The translations under genes and the position numbers were made by a program. A stretch of DNA of 40,794 bases from Bacteroidota bacterium (GTDB lineage: Bacteria > Bacteroidota > Ignavibacteria > Kapaibacteriales > UBA2268): assembly GCA_021824625.1 (NCBI GenBank), contig JAKAKE010000171.1, positions 1-40,794 of the forward strand. The letters are read 5' to 3'. Numbering within the stretch: position 1 is the stretch's first letter; each line of letters opens with the position of its first letter. Of the stretch, positions 28,311-38,171 are shown piece after piece. The notes below the pieces were generated by a model. The model ran no database searches and was not told where the DNA came from. It saw nothing but the letters and a program-made list of their open reading frames with translations.

Positions 28311-29786
28311 ATGAAGATACTTCTAACAGCGGCTGAAATGGTTCCTTTTGCAAAGACAGGAGGGTTAGCAGACATTACTGCATCACTGCCGGTCGAATGG
28401 GAAAAGCAGGGACAGGAGACCATTGTCGTGATGCCGAAGTATGCTCATATTGATGTCTATGCTCATGGATTTAAACCGACCTTTATGGTTGTGTATGTAC
28501 CTATGAGTACATGGATGGAATTTGCTCATGTTTGGAAAGGTACCTTGCCCAATTCAAATGTTCCGGTTTACTTGCTTGAGAACAACGATTATTTTAATCG
28601 CAGGGGGATTTACGGAGACCCGCACGAATACCCTGATAATGACAGAAGATTTATTTTCCTGAGCAGGGCTGTTTTTGAAGTTGCTAAGATGATTGATTTT
28701 AAACCTGATGTTATTCATGCTCATGATTTTCATACTGCATTCACAATGGCATTTCTTAAATCCCAATACAGAAATGACCCGATGTTTTCTAAAACGGCAG
28801 GTGTATATACTATTCATAATCTTGCATATCAGGGATGGTTTAATCCTCAAAGGGCAATGGATTTTGCCGGATTTGGAATGAAGGAGTTTTATCCCGGCTG
28901 CTGGTTTGAACACAAATCACAAGTTAATGCCATGAAGACGGGAATTATGTTTGCAGATAAAATCACAACAGTCAGCCCTACTTATGCGAAAGAAATCCGG
29001 AATCCTTATTTCAGCGAAGGTTTGCAGGATGTGCTAAATTCAAAGGGAGGCGATATTGTCGGCATACTGAATGGGATTTATTATAATGAATGGGACCCTG
29101 AGAAGGATAATTACCTTCATTCAAAATATAATAGAGACTACTTAATGGGAAAACATATTAATAAAATAAATTTCCTGAAAGAAACCGGATTAAATGACAG
29201 CGACGACCTTGATTTACCACTCGTTGGAATGGTTTCGAGGATGACCGAGCAAAAAGGAATAGACCTGATTATTGACAAAATTGAATATTTCTTAGGAAAT
29301 AATTTATTCAGATTCGCAATTCTTGGTTCAGGTGAATCGAGGTATGAGGATTACTTCAGATACCTCGCATGGAAATATCCGAAGAGAGTGTATGTGAATA
29401 TAGGCTACAATAATACTTTATCGCACAGAATCATTGCGGGTTCGGATTACATGGTACTGCCCTCAAGGTTTGAGCCGTGCGGATTAACACAAATGTATGC
29501 ACTGAAGTATGGTACAATACCGATAGTCAGGCAAACCGGCGGATTAGCTGATACCATTGAGGAGTACAATCCCCAAAAACAAACCGGAAATGGATTTACA
29601 TTTTATAATTATAATGCCGATGATTTTGCATACTCCATAAACAGAGCGTTAAGTATTTACTCAAAAGAAACACATTGGGATAAAATCAGATTAAATGCAA
29701 TGATTTGTGAATTTTCATCCAGCCGTTCAGCACTCGAATACCTCAAGGTTTTCAAATGGGCAATAGATAAAGCAAAGCCTAAATAA
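28311..29786 (+). CDS. glgA: Glycogen synthase (ADP-glucose type, GT5)
   Basis: ILLTAAEMVPFAKTGGLADITASLP, DVIHAHDFHTAF, TIHNLAYQGWF, TTVSPTYAKEI, GILNGIYYNEWDPEKD, PLVGMVSRMTEQKGIDLI, VLPSRFEPCGLTQMYALKYGTIPIVRQTGGLADT. Confidence 0.97.
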   Translation: MKILLTAAEMVPFAKTGGLADITASLPVEWEKQGQETIVVMPKYAHIDVYAHGFKPTFMVVYVPMSTWMEFAHVWKGTLPNSNVPVYLLENNDYFNRRGIYGDPHEYPDNDRRFIFLSRAVFEVAKMIDFKPDVIHAHDFHTAFTMAFLKSQYRNDPMFSKTAGVYTIHNLAYQGWFNPQRAMDFAGFGMKEFYPGCWFEHKSQVNAMKTGIMFADKITTVSPTYAKEIRNPYFSEGLQDVLNSKGGDIVGILNGIYYNEWDPEKDNYLHSKYNRDYLMGKHINKINFLKETGLNDSDDLDLPLVGMVSRMTEQKGIDLIIDKIEYFLGNNLFRFAILGSGESRYEDYFRYLAWKYPKRVYVNIGYNNTLSHRIIAGSDYMVLPSRFEPCGLTQMYALKYGTIPIVRQTGGLADTIEEYNPQKQTGNGFTFYNYNADDFAYSINRALSIYSKETHWDKIRLNAMICEFSSSRSALEYLKVFKWAIDKAKPK

Positions 29787-29895
29787 ATTTTTGATTTAAA
29801 GGTAAAAGTATTATTTTGTTATTTAATAATTATATTTATTTTATAAAAAAAATTTTACCGATGAAATCAAATACTTATTTAAACGAGAACCAAAG

Positions 29896-31167
29896 ATGAT
29901 AATGAAAACGTTTATAATTTTTTACTCGGTTCTTTTAAGCATAAATCTTTTTGCACAGAACAATTTGGATTACTATATAGGTAAAGCAATAGAAAATAAT
30001 CCGTCGCTAATTGAATTAATAAATCAAATTCAGATAAATGACCTTCAAAAAGATTTGGATTTCGCTCAAAACTCAGCTTTACAAATTTCTTTATCAAGCA
30101 ATTATCTTTTTGTACCATACTTTAAAAATAACAATGGAATAATTACAACGAACCCTGATCCAAATGCAATTGGTTATGATATTGGAATAACAAACGGTGG
30201 CTTATATTCAACTCAATTAAATATTAATAAAAATATTTTTAATGGTGCTGTAAATGAAGCAATTGCTAATCAAAGAACCATTCAAAATGAATCAATCAGT
30301 AATAATATTGAGTTGTTAAAACGAGAGATAACAAAACAAGTAACCTACCAATATCTTCAATCATATTTATTCCTAAAACTATACGAAATGACAAACGAAC
30401 TCACTTCTTACTTAAAAGAGCAATTGATAATACTTGGAGAACTAGTAGAAAGCGGAATGGCAAAACAATCCGAATACCTTCTTTTATCTATAGAGAGTGA
30501 GAATCATAATATTGCAGCAAATGAATATTACTCGCAGTATAAAGTAAATTTGATTCTGCTTAACACCCTTTGCGGAATAAAAGATTCCAGCGTTATAGTG
30601 ATTGATACTGTTTCGCTTCAAATAAAAGAAGGATTTAAGGTATCGGAATTATTGAAGAAATTTACATTAGATAGTCTGGCTTTACAAAATCAACAGCAAA
30701 TTTTTGAAACTAAGTATCAGCCGCAAGTATCTCTATTTTTTAATACCGGATTGAATGCAATTGAGTTAAATAATATTCAAAGAAAATTTGGATTGAGTGC
30801 TGGAATAAATTTCTCTCTACAAATATTTGACGGGAATCAACGTTCGATAACAGAGCAGCAAAATAAGATAGCAATTAAGACGGTGCAAAGCTATAAAGAA
30901 AATTTTTCATTGCAACTATTTAACCAACGCAATAGTGATGCTGCACGATTAAGAACTCTCCGGAATATCCTTGACAATCTTTCAAAACAAATTGAGAAAT
31001 ATAACACCTTAATAAAAATTTCAGAAAGGGAATTGCAGCAAGGCCAGCTATCAATGATTGAATATTTAACAATTTTAAAAAATTACATAGAACTTAAGAA
31101 AAATAAAATTAATGCGGATGTTAATTACCAAATTGAAATGAATAATTATAATTATTGGAATTACTAA
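29896..31167 (+). CDS. TolC family outer membrane efflux protein
   Basis: Signal peptide, long amphipathic helical repeats, position as first gene of the MFP/RND operon; LSAGINFSLQIFDGNQRSITEQQNKIAI. Confidence 0.85.
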   Translation: MIMKTFIIFYSVLLSINLFAQNNLDYYIGKAIENNPSLIELINQIQINDLQKDLDFAQNSALQISLSSNYLFVPYFKNNNGIITTNPDPNAIGYDIGITNGGLYSTQLNINKNIFNGAVNEAIANQRTIQNESISNNIELLKREITKQVTYQYLQSYLFLKLYEMTNELTSYLKEQLIILGELVESGMAKQSEYLLLSIESENHNIAANEYYSQYKVNLILLNTLCGIKDSSVIVIDTVSLQIKEGFKVSELLKKFTLDSLALQNQQQIFETKYQPQVSLFFNTGLNAIELNNIQRKFGLSAGINFSLQIFDGNQRSITEQQNKIAIKTVQSYKENFSLQLFNQRNSDAARLRTLRNILDNLSKQIEKYNTLIKISERELQQGQLSMIEYLTILKNYIELKKNKINADVNYQIEMNNYNYWNY

Positions 31168-31168
31168 A

Positions 31169-32104
31169 ATGAGAAAAAAAAAATTAAACCAATCAAGTAG
31201 AGCCCGATACTTTATTCTGATCAGTATAACTGTGTTTATTGTATCATGCTCGAGTAATAAAAAGCAAGATACCGTTGTAACAAGCGGAACTCCGGTAAAA
31301 ATAGCTAATCCCTATATAACTACCTTAACAAATTATATGAGCTTTAATGCAAACACAATTTTTCTGAAAAAAGAAATTGTTCGCTCGACTTTTCAGGGAT
31401 TTATTCAAAAAGTTTATAAAAATATTGGCGATTATGTCAAAACCAGTGATGTGGTCTTCCAGATAATCACTAAAGAAGCTTATGCCACAGACAGTTTAAG
31501 AATAAAATTAAGCGATGAAACTTTTAGGGGAATGGTTTTATTAAAAGCAAAAACTAATGGGATATTAACCGAACTTAATTTTAATACCGGAGATTTCATT
31601 TCGGATGGCGAACAGTTGGCGGTAATTTCAAATCCTAGCTCTTTAGCTGTTTTACTTAATGTCCCATATCAGCACGCCTCTAAAATAAAAATTAATTCAA
31701 GTTGCATTTTGGTTTTGCCGGACGGAAAAATAACAAAAGGAATGATTTCAAAGGTATTGCCAAGTGTTGATCCTGTTTCACAAACACAAACTTTTTTAGT
31801 GAACTTCTATGATAAAATAAACTTACCCTCAGATCTAAATATTGAAATAAAAATTCCGTTTGGTGTTGAAAATAATGCAATTGTGCTTCCGAAAAGTGCA
31901 GTTCAAACAAACGAGACACTAGATGATTTCTGGATAATGAAATTAGTTAATGACACAACAGCAATTAAAATTCATATATCTAAAGGGATTGAAAATGACA
32001 GTTTAGTCCAGATACTTCAACCAAAATTGGAAATGGCAGATAGGATAATATCCGATGGCGCTTATGGATTACCCGATACAGCAAAAATAGCGATAAAAAG
32101 GTGA
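31169..32104 (+). CDS. RND efflux periplasmic adaptor (MFP) lipoprotein
   Basis: Lipobox-like FIVSCSS; STFQGFIQKVYKNIGDYVKTSDVVFQI, LKAKTNGILTELNFNTGDFISDGEQLAVI, ISKVLPSVDPVSQTQTFLVNF. Confidence 0.87.
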   Translation: MRKKKLNQSSRARYFILISITVFIVSCSSNKKQDTVVTSGTPVKIANPYITTLTNYMSFNANTIFLKKEIVRSTFQGFIQKVYKNIGDYVKTSDVVFQIITKEAYATDSLRIKLSDETFRGMVLLKAKTNGILTELNFNTGDFISDGEQLAVISNPSSLAVLLNVPYQHASKIKINSSCILVLPDGKITKGMISKVLPSVDPVSQTQTFLVNFYDKINLPSDLNIEIKIPFGVENNAIVLPKSAVQTNETLDDFWIMKLVNDTTAIKIHISKGIENDSLVQILQPKLEMADRIISDGAYGLPDTAKIAIKR

Positions 32105-35100
32105 CTACTATTATGAATATATTTTATACAAAATTTAAAAGCCCAATATTGGTAATTTTGTTAATTACTTTATTCGGCGGGATATTTACATTATCAAAAA
32201 TTCAATCAGGTCTATTCCCCGACATAACTTTCCCAAAAATCAAAATCATTGCTGAAAATGGGCAGCAACCTGTGGATAAAATGATGGTTACTGTTACAAT
32301 ACCATTAGAGAATGCAATCAAAAAAGTTCAAGACTTAAATTTAATTAGAAGCATAACCAGCCGTGGTAGCTGTGAGATATCTGCTTTTTTAAATTGGAAT
32401 TCAGATATTGACCTTGGCAAGCAAAGAATTGAAGCACTTATAAATGAAATCAAGCAAAATTTGCCTCACGATGTAAATATCACAGTTGAAAAAATGAATC
32501 CATCCATTCTTCCTATCATGGGTTTTTCTCTCGAAGGTGAAGGGAAGAGTCAAATTGAATTAAGACAGATTGCAGAATTTACTATCAAACCATTTCTTTC
32601 CCGTGTGAAGGGGATTTCTGATGTTGCAGTAATTGGCGGAAAAACAAAAGAGTATCATTTAATTATTGACCCTATTAAAATTAGTCAGCTTGGAATTACG
32701 CCGCAGACAATTGCAAATGTGCTTGCTCAATCAAATATTATTTCATCAACCGGTTACTTAAAAGATTACAATCGTTTGTATCTTTCCATTACGGATGCAG
32801 CCATTGATTCCAAAGAAGAACTTGAAAACACGATTATAAGCAATTCACCAAAACGAACTGTGAAGCTGAAAGATATTGCTTCAATAGAAATCGGTGAGTT
32901 AAAAGAGTATATCAAAATAAATGCAAATGGCAAAAACGTTCCTCTTGTTGCAATTATCAAGCAACCAAACTCAAATTTAATTGAAGTTGTTGATAGTGTA
33001 AAATCCCAACTTACTCAACTTGAAAAAATATTACCTAATGGGGTTATATTAAAGCCTTTTTATAATCAAGCTGATTTTGTTGGCGATTCCATCAGCAGCT
33101 TAAAAGATATTTTGTGGATCGGTCTTTTATTAGCAATAATTGTAACAATAATTTTTCTGCGCTCATTGAAAGCAAGTTCTGTAATTCTAATCACGATTCC
33201 CATTACATTAAGCTTAACGTTAGTAATTCTTTATTGGTTCGGTTACACCTTAAATATAATGACAATTGGTGCAATTGCTGCAGCTATAGGATTAATTATC
33301 GACGATGCCATTGTTATAGTCGAACAAATTCACCGGAATTATGAAGAAAATCCTAATGATAAAAGTTACAAATCTATTTTTAGAGCAATAAAATACCTTT
33401 TTCCGGCAATGGTTGGTTCATCGCTCAGTACAATTGTAATATTTCTTCCTTTTGTTTTAATGAGCGGAGTTGCCGGTGCTTATTTTAAGGTTCTCACAGA
33501 TACATTGATAATTACATTAATCTCTTCATTCTTTATAACGTGGCTTGGCCTTCCGGTAATTTATTTGTTGTTTTCAAAACAAAGACATTCTGTAAAAGAA
33601 ATTTCAAAAGAAATAAAACAACGTAATTGGATATATTTCTTTATCAAAAAACCAATCATTGCCTTTTGTTTTGTTGTTGTTCTTATCGTTATTTCAGTTA
33701 TTCTGCTGCCAATGCTTCCATCGGGATTTTTGCCCGAAATGGATGAAGGTTCTATCGTTCTCGATTATTCAAGCCCGCCCGGAAGTTCGCTTGAGGATAC
33801 CGACAAGATGCTCCAATTCGTTGACCAAGTATTAACACAAATACCCGAGGTAGAATCTTTTTCAAGAAGAACAGGTACACAGATGGGATTTTTTATCACT
33901 GAGCCGAATAAAGGAGATTACCTGATTCAGTTAAAGAAAAAGAGAAATAAAACAACTGATGATGTATCGAACGAAATAAGAAGCAGAATTGAATTGGCAC
34001 TTCCTTCTATGCGAATTGATTTTGGGCAAGTAATAACTGATATGCTTGGCGATTTAATGAGTTCAGTTCAACCAATCGAAGTAAAATTATTTGGTGATAA
34101 TAAAAATACTCTGTATAAATTGGCAGATGAAGTTACAAACCTCGTGCAAAATACCACAGGCACAGCTGATGTGTTTAATGGAATTACTATAGCCGGTCCT
34201 GAATTAACTTTTGAACCCAATATTTCCAAACTTAGTCAATATCAATTATCACCTCTTGATTTTCAATTTCAAATGCAAACAAAAATTGAGGGTACTGTCG
34301 TTGGTTCAATGTTAGAAAAAAATCGTTTGGTGGATATACGAATGATTGAAGGAAGAAAAAATCATTCAGTCAATGAATTAAAAAACACTTCTTTGGTTTT
34401 ACCAAACGGCAGATTGAAACCAATTGATGAGTTTGCTGATTTCAAATTAAATGCCGGTGTTGCCGAGATTGAAAGAGAAAATTTAAAACCAATGATTGCT
34501 GTAACTGCACGCTTGAACAATAGAGACCTTGGGAGTACGCTTTTAGATATTCAAAAAAATATTTCTGCAAATATAAATTTGCCTACTGGTTATCAAATTG
34601 TATATGGCGGTATGTATGCCGAACAGCAACAAGCATTCAAAGAATTATTGGTTATACTTTTACTGGCAGTATTACTTGTTTTTACAATTATCCTCTTCCT
34701 ATTTCGGAGAGTAAGGATTGGAATAGCAATAATATTTATTGCAGTTTTAGGTATAAGCGGAAGTGTGCTTGCTTTGTATTTAACGGGTACTCCTTTAAAT
34801 GTTGGAAGTTACACAGGGATGATTATGATTATTGGTATTATCGGGGAAAATTCTATTTTCACATATTTGCAATTTGTTGAATCGAAAAGAAATGGTTTAA
34901 AAAAAGATGATGCTATTTCATATTCTATTTCGGCAAGACTTCGGCCAAATCTTATGACAGCTTTCGGCGCTATTACTGCTTTGTTTCCTCTTGCATTAGG
35001 TATAGGAAGCGGGGCGCAATTGCACCAACCGTTAGCGATTGCAATAATTGGTGGTTTCATTCTAGCAATTCCACTACTCCTTATTGTTTTTCCAACTATT

Positions 35101-35118
35101 CTAAAAGTTATCGAATAA
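32101..35118 (+). CDS. RND family efflux transporter permease (AcrB/HAE1-like)
   Basis: SGLFPDITFPKIKIIAENGQQPVDKM, IMTIGAIAAAIGLIIDDAIVIVEQIHRNY, PSGFLPEMDEGSIVLDYSSPPGSSLEDTDKM, RPNLMTAFGAITALFPLALGIGSGAQLHQPLAIAIIGG; 4-bp overlap with the MFP gene. Confidence 0.95.
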   Translation: MTTIMNIFYTKFKSPILVILLITLFGGIFTLSKIQSGLFPDITFPKIKIIAENGQQPVDKMMVTVTIPLENAIKKVQDLNLIRSITSRGSCEISAFLNWNSDIDLGKQRIEALINEIKQNLPHDVNITVEKMNPSILPIMGFSLEGEGKSQIELRQIAEFTIKPFLSRVKGISDVAVIGGKTKEYHLIIDPIKISQLGITPQTIANVLAQSNIISSTGYLKDYNRLYLSITDAAIDSKEELENTIISNSPKRTVKLKDIASIEIGELKEYIKINANGKNVPLVAIIKQPNSNLIEVVDSVKSQLTQLEKILPNGVILKPFYNQADFVGDSISSLKDILWIGLLLAIIVTIIFLRSLKASSVILITIPITLSLTLVILYWFGYTLNIMTIGAIAAAIGLIIDDAIVIVEQIHRNYEENPNDKSYKSIFRAIKYLFPAMVGSSLSTIVIFLPFVLMSGVAGAYFKVLTDTLIITLISSFFITWLGLPVIYLLFSKQRHSVKEISKEIKQRNWIYFFIKKPIIAFCFVVVLIVISVILLPMLPSGFLPEMDEGSIVLDYSSPPGSSLEDTDKMLQFVDQVLTQIPEVESFSRRTGTQMGFFITEPNKGDYLIQLKKKRNKTTDDVSNEIRSRIELALPSMRIDFGQVITDMLGDLMSSVQPIEVKLFGDNKNTLYKLADEVTNLVQNTTGTADVFNGITIAGPELTFEPNISKLSQYQLSPLDFQFQMQTKIEGTVVGSMLEKNRLVDIRMIEGRKNHSVNELKNTSLVLPNGRLKPIDEFADFKLNAGVAEIERENLKPMIAVTARLNNRDLGSTLLDIQKNISANINLPTGYQIVYGGMYAEQQQAFKELLVILLLAVLLVFTIILFLFRRVRIGIAIIFIAVLGISGSVLALYLTGTPLNVGSYTGMIMIIGIIGENSIFTYLQFVESKRNGLKKDDAISYSISARLRPNLMTAFGAITALFPLALGIGSGAQLHQPLAIAIIGGFILAIPLLLIVFPTILKVIE

Positions 35119-35260
35119 TGTTTTAAATTTTACAGAATTAACTTAGTATTATATTAATTTTGCTTCTGTAAAAAAAAACAATTTTTTTATTAATTGTTGT
35201 AGGAATTCAATTAATACAAAAAATATTGAACCGCATTGTTACTTGTCTCATTGAATGATT

Positions 35261-35672
35261 GTGAGCAGAAATCAAATGTTCCGGATTCGGTGATGGATTC
35301 ATTTTCTAAAATTTATCCTAATGCAACTGAAATTAAATGGGCAAAAGAAAACAAAGACTTTGAAGCCGGTTTCAAACTTGCTGATAAAGACATGTTGTGA
35401 TATTCAATGAAGAGGCAAAGGTGCTAGAAATGGAAACTGCAATAGAAATTTCTCAACTTCCATTTGGAATTGTCAAATAATAACAGATGACTTTAAGGAT
35501 TACAAAATTACCGGAGCCGCAGAAATCATTAAGGCAAATGGACAAGACTTTTTTAAATTGAAATAATAAAGTAAATGTACCATATAGATTTATTTTTTGA
35601 TAGAAAAGGCACACCTAAAAAAAAGATATAGATGTTGTAATTGACATAGAAGACGAAGATAATGAGTACTAA
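35261..35672 (+). pseudogene. Frameshifted remnant of a PepSY-like (DUF2874-type) periplasmic/lipoprotein gene
   Basis: Three-frame reading gives CEQKSNVPDSVMDSFSKIYPNATEIKWAKENKDFEAGFKLADKD / VVIFNEEAKVLEMETAIEISQLPFGIVK / DDFKDYKITGAAEIIKANGQDFFKLK / YHIDLFFDRKGTPKKK / DIDVVIDIEDEDNEY*, a continuous PepSY-like protein broken by several frameshifts. Confidence 0.75.
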
Positions 35673-35791
35673 AATTCTATTAAGTTTATTCGAATTAAAT
35701 AATTTTTTTTATTCCAATAACTTCGGCTATTAATTTTAAACTGCAATAATACTAAATCCACAACGTTTTGCTAATATTAGCCAATTTAATT

Positions 35792-35826
35792 AAATTACAA
35801 ATTACGATTTACGAATTACGAATTAA
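35792..35826. repeat. AT-rich intergenic short-unit repeat (ATTACGAATTACGAATTA type)
   Basis: aaattacaaattacgatttacgaattacgaattaa. Confidence 0.7.
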
Positions 35827-35965
35827 TTGTTTTGAAAGTGGTTAATAATGGTATTTTTATAGTCAGGAGTAACTCACGACAGTGATAAATAGTGAAGGTT
35901 TGGATAGCTTATGAATAATAATTTACTGAATAATTATTATTAACATTGAAAATATTAAAAATAAA

Positions 35966-38101
35966 ATGTATAAATATTTAGCAGCAATCAGTTTGGGATT
36001 TCTTTTGCTTGGGAGCGGAGGCTGTAAGCAATATGATAATTTCACCACATACTTCAATACATATTATAATGCCGAAAGATTGATTAAAGAGACCGAAGAA
36101 GATTTCGAATACCAGGAAGAAAAAAAGAGAGTCAAACCGAGAATAATCGTTCCTGATAATAAGATGTATGTTCCTGCTATTCCGAAAACCGGACCACCGC
36201 CTTTCCTGACTGAATTTATTATTTCTCAGCAGAAGCTTCAACCGGTCAAAACTAAGCTTGACTCAATCATCATTAAAGGGTCAAAGATATTATCGAAGCA
36301 TCCTAAGAGTAATTATATAGAGGGAACACTCTATTTGATGGCAGTCTCATTCTTTTATCAGAACCAGTGGATAAATTCGCAAATCAAATGCAGTGAGCTG
36401 ATAGATAAATATCCTGATGGAGACTTCTCACCCGATGCACATTTGCTGATGGCAAAGGATTATCTGATACAAAGAAAATATTTGGCAGGGCAGGTATTAT
36501 TATCAAGAACTGTTGATATTGCATGGCAGAAGAAAAGATATGATATATTATCGGAAGCATTCAGATTAGAAGCTGAATTATCGCTTTTTCTGAATGACAC
36601 AGAAGGAGCATTGAGGCCTTATAAGCAGGCAATAGTTCAATGTGAAGATGACGAACAAAGGGCAAAATGGCAGTTAGATTTGGCATCACTTCAATATAGA
36701 ATCGGCAAGTTCGACAAGGCGGAAACAAGTTTTCGCAAAGTCCATGAGTACAGTCCTGATTATTTGGGTACATTCGAAGCATTGCTATATGAAGCGGCTT
36801 GCAAATCGCGGTTGGGAAATTATGAAGAAGCTGAAAAAATTCTCGACAAATTAGAATCAGACGGAAAATTCCAGGAATGGAGAGCTAATATACTTGCAGA
36901 GAGAATGAATATTTTAAGGCTTCAAAAGAAAGATACCCTGTTTAATAAAGTAATGGTTTATGCAGATTCAGCCTATCCCAATAATGATGCAATTTCGACC
37001 GTGTATTATGAAATTGCGATGGATAATTTCAACCAAAACAAATATGTATATGCGAGGAATTATTTTGCAAGGTCGAAATTAATCAAAACACCCGTATCGA
37101 ACTCGGCAGACAGGATGTATAAGCTGCTGAACAATTGGGAAAGCAAGAGAAATGTTACCGTACCATTAATGCAGAGATGGGCAGCAAAAGATACTTTGAA
37201 CGATTCGACACTGTCTGTATTTGCATTGAATCTTTTCGAGACGGGAAGAATACACGAACAGCTTGGTAACACTGATTCGGCAGAGTTTTATTACAAATTT
37301 GCAAAAGATGCCTCTCCCCCATCCGAAAAGGCTTCGGCAAGATATTTATATGTTTATGCAAGATATGTTGAAGACAATGAACCGGCAGTTGCAGATTCAA
37401 TTCTTGATTACATTGTTCAGGCATTTCCTGCAACCGAATATGGAATTGATGCACGTAAGAGATTAGGATATACTGAAGAATTCGTAATTGACACAGTTGC
37501 AGAATTATATAAATCCGGGGTTAGTTTAAGGAAAAATAAGGAATATCAATATGCTTTACAGCAGTTCCTTACAATCTATGACAAATACCCGCAAAATCAA
37601 TTTGCACCAAAATCCCTGTATTCAGTTGGGTGGACTTATGAAAATGACATTAAGAACAGGGATAGTGCAATTCATTATTATTTACTTTTATTGGAAAAAT
37701 ATCCGAACTCGGAATATGCAAGAGACATACGAGCTATGGTTGATTTTGCTAATGCTGTTAAGGCAGGCAAAATACCCGACTCTTTGAAATCCCGTACATT
37801 ATTAAAATTTGAAAAAAAGACACTGATAGATACTGTTGCAAGTCAGCCACCTGAAAAAGGTAAAAAGAACAAATCTTTATTCAATGACCCTATGGAGATA
37901 CTCGACAAGCCTGTTGAGTTTATAAAAACACTGACTGAGCCTTTTTCAAATCCTGAAAAGATGCTTGAAGATGCGACGAAGGATGTTACCGACCCGAAGA
38001 AAATACTGGAAAAGTTAACACCTGAAATTAAGATTGAAAATCCGTTTAAAGATTTGGAACCTGACTCGACAAAGGAAAAGAAAGTCGAACCGCCGAAATG
38101 A
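35966..38101 (+). CDS. TPR-repeat lipoprotein, possibly SprE/PorW-like T9SS-associated protein
   Basis: Lipobox-like LLLGSGGCKQ; YFNTYYNAERLIKETEEDFEYQEEK; many tetratricopeptide-like repeats such as FDKAETSFRKVHEYSPDYLGTFEALL, YQYALQQFLTIYDKYPQNQFAPKSLYSVGWTYE. Confidence 0.8.
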   Translation: MYKYLAAISLGFLLLGSGGCKQYDNFTTYFNTYYNAERLIKETEEDFEYQEEKKRVKPRIIVPDNKMYVPAIPKTGPPPFLTEFIISQQKLQPVKTKLDSIIIKGSKILSKHPKSNYIEGTLYLMAVSFFYQNQWINSQIKCSELIDKYPDGDFSPDAHLLMAKDYLIQRKYLAGQVLLSRTVDIAWQKKRYDILSEAFRLEAELSLFLNDTEGALRPYKQAIVQCEDDEQRAKWQLDLASLQYRIGKFDKAETSFRKVHEYSPDYLGTFEALLYEAACKSRLGNYEEAEKILDKLESDGKFQEWRANILAERMNILRLQKKDTLFNKVMVYADSAYPNNDAISTVYYEIAMDNFNQNKYVYARNYFARSKLIKTPVSNSADRMYKLLNNWESKRNVTVPLMQRWAAKDTLNDSTLSVFALNLFETGRIHEQLGNTDSAEFYYKFAKDASPPSEKASARYLYVYARYVEDNEPAVADSILDYIVQAFPATEYGIDARKRLGYTEEFVIDTVAELYKSGVSLRKNKEYQYALQQFLTIYDKYPQNQFAPKSLYSVGWTYENDIKNRDSAIHYYLLLLEKYPNSEYARDIRAMVDFANAVKAGKIPDSLKSRTLLKFEKKTLIDTVASQPPEKGKKNKSLFNDPMEILDKPVEFIKTLTEPFSNPEKMLEDATKDVTDPKKILEKLTPEIKIENPFKDLEPDSTKEKKVEPPK

Positions 38102-38171
38102 AAATTTTGAATTTTGAATAATAAATTTTGAATGATGGTAAACAAAAAATTGATTAATGGGTAATTACTGA

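Noticed and set aside
28554-28913. 119-aa minus-strand ORF
   Set aside because: Antisense to glgA; shadow ORF.
29787-29895. Riboswitch or small RNA in the glgA/TolC gap
   Set aside because: Very AT-rich with no recognisable conserved structure; cannot be supported by eye.
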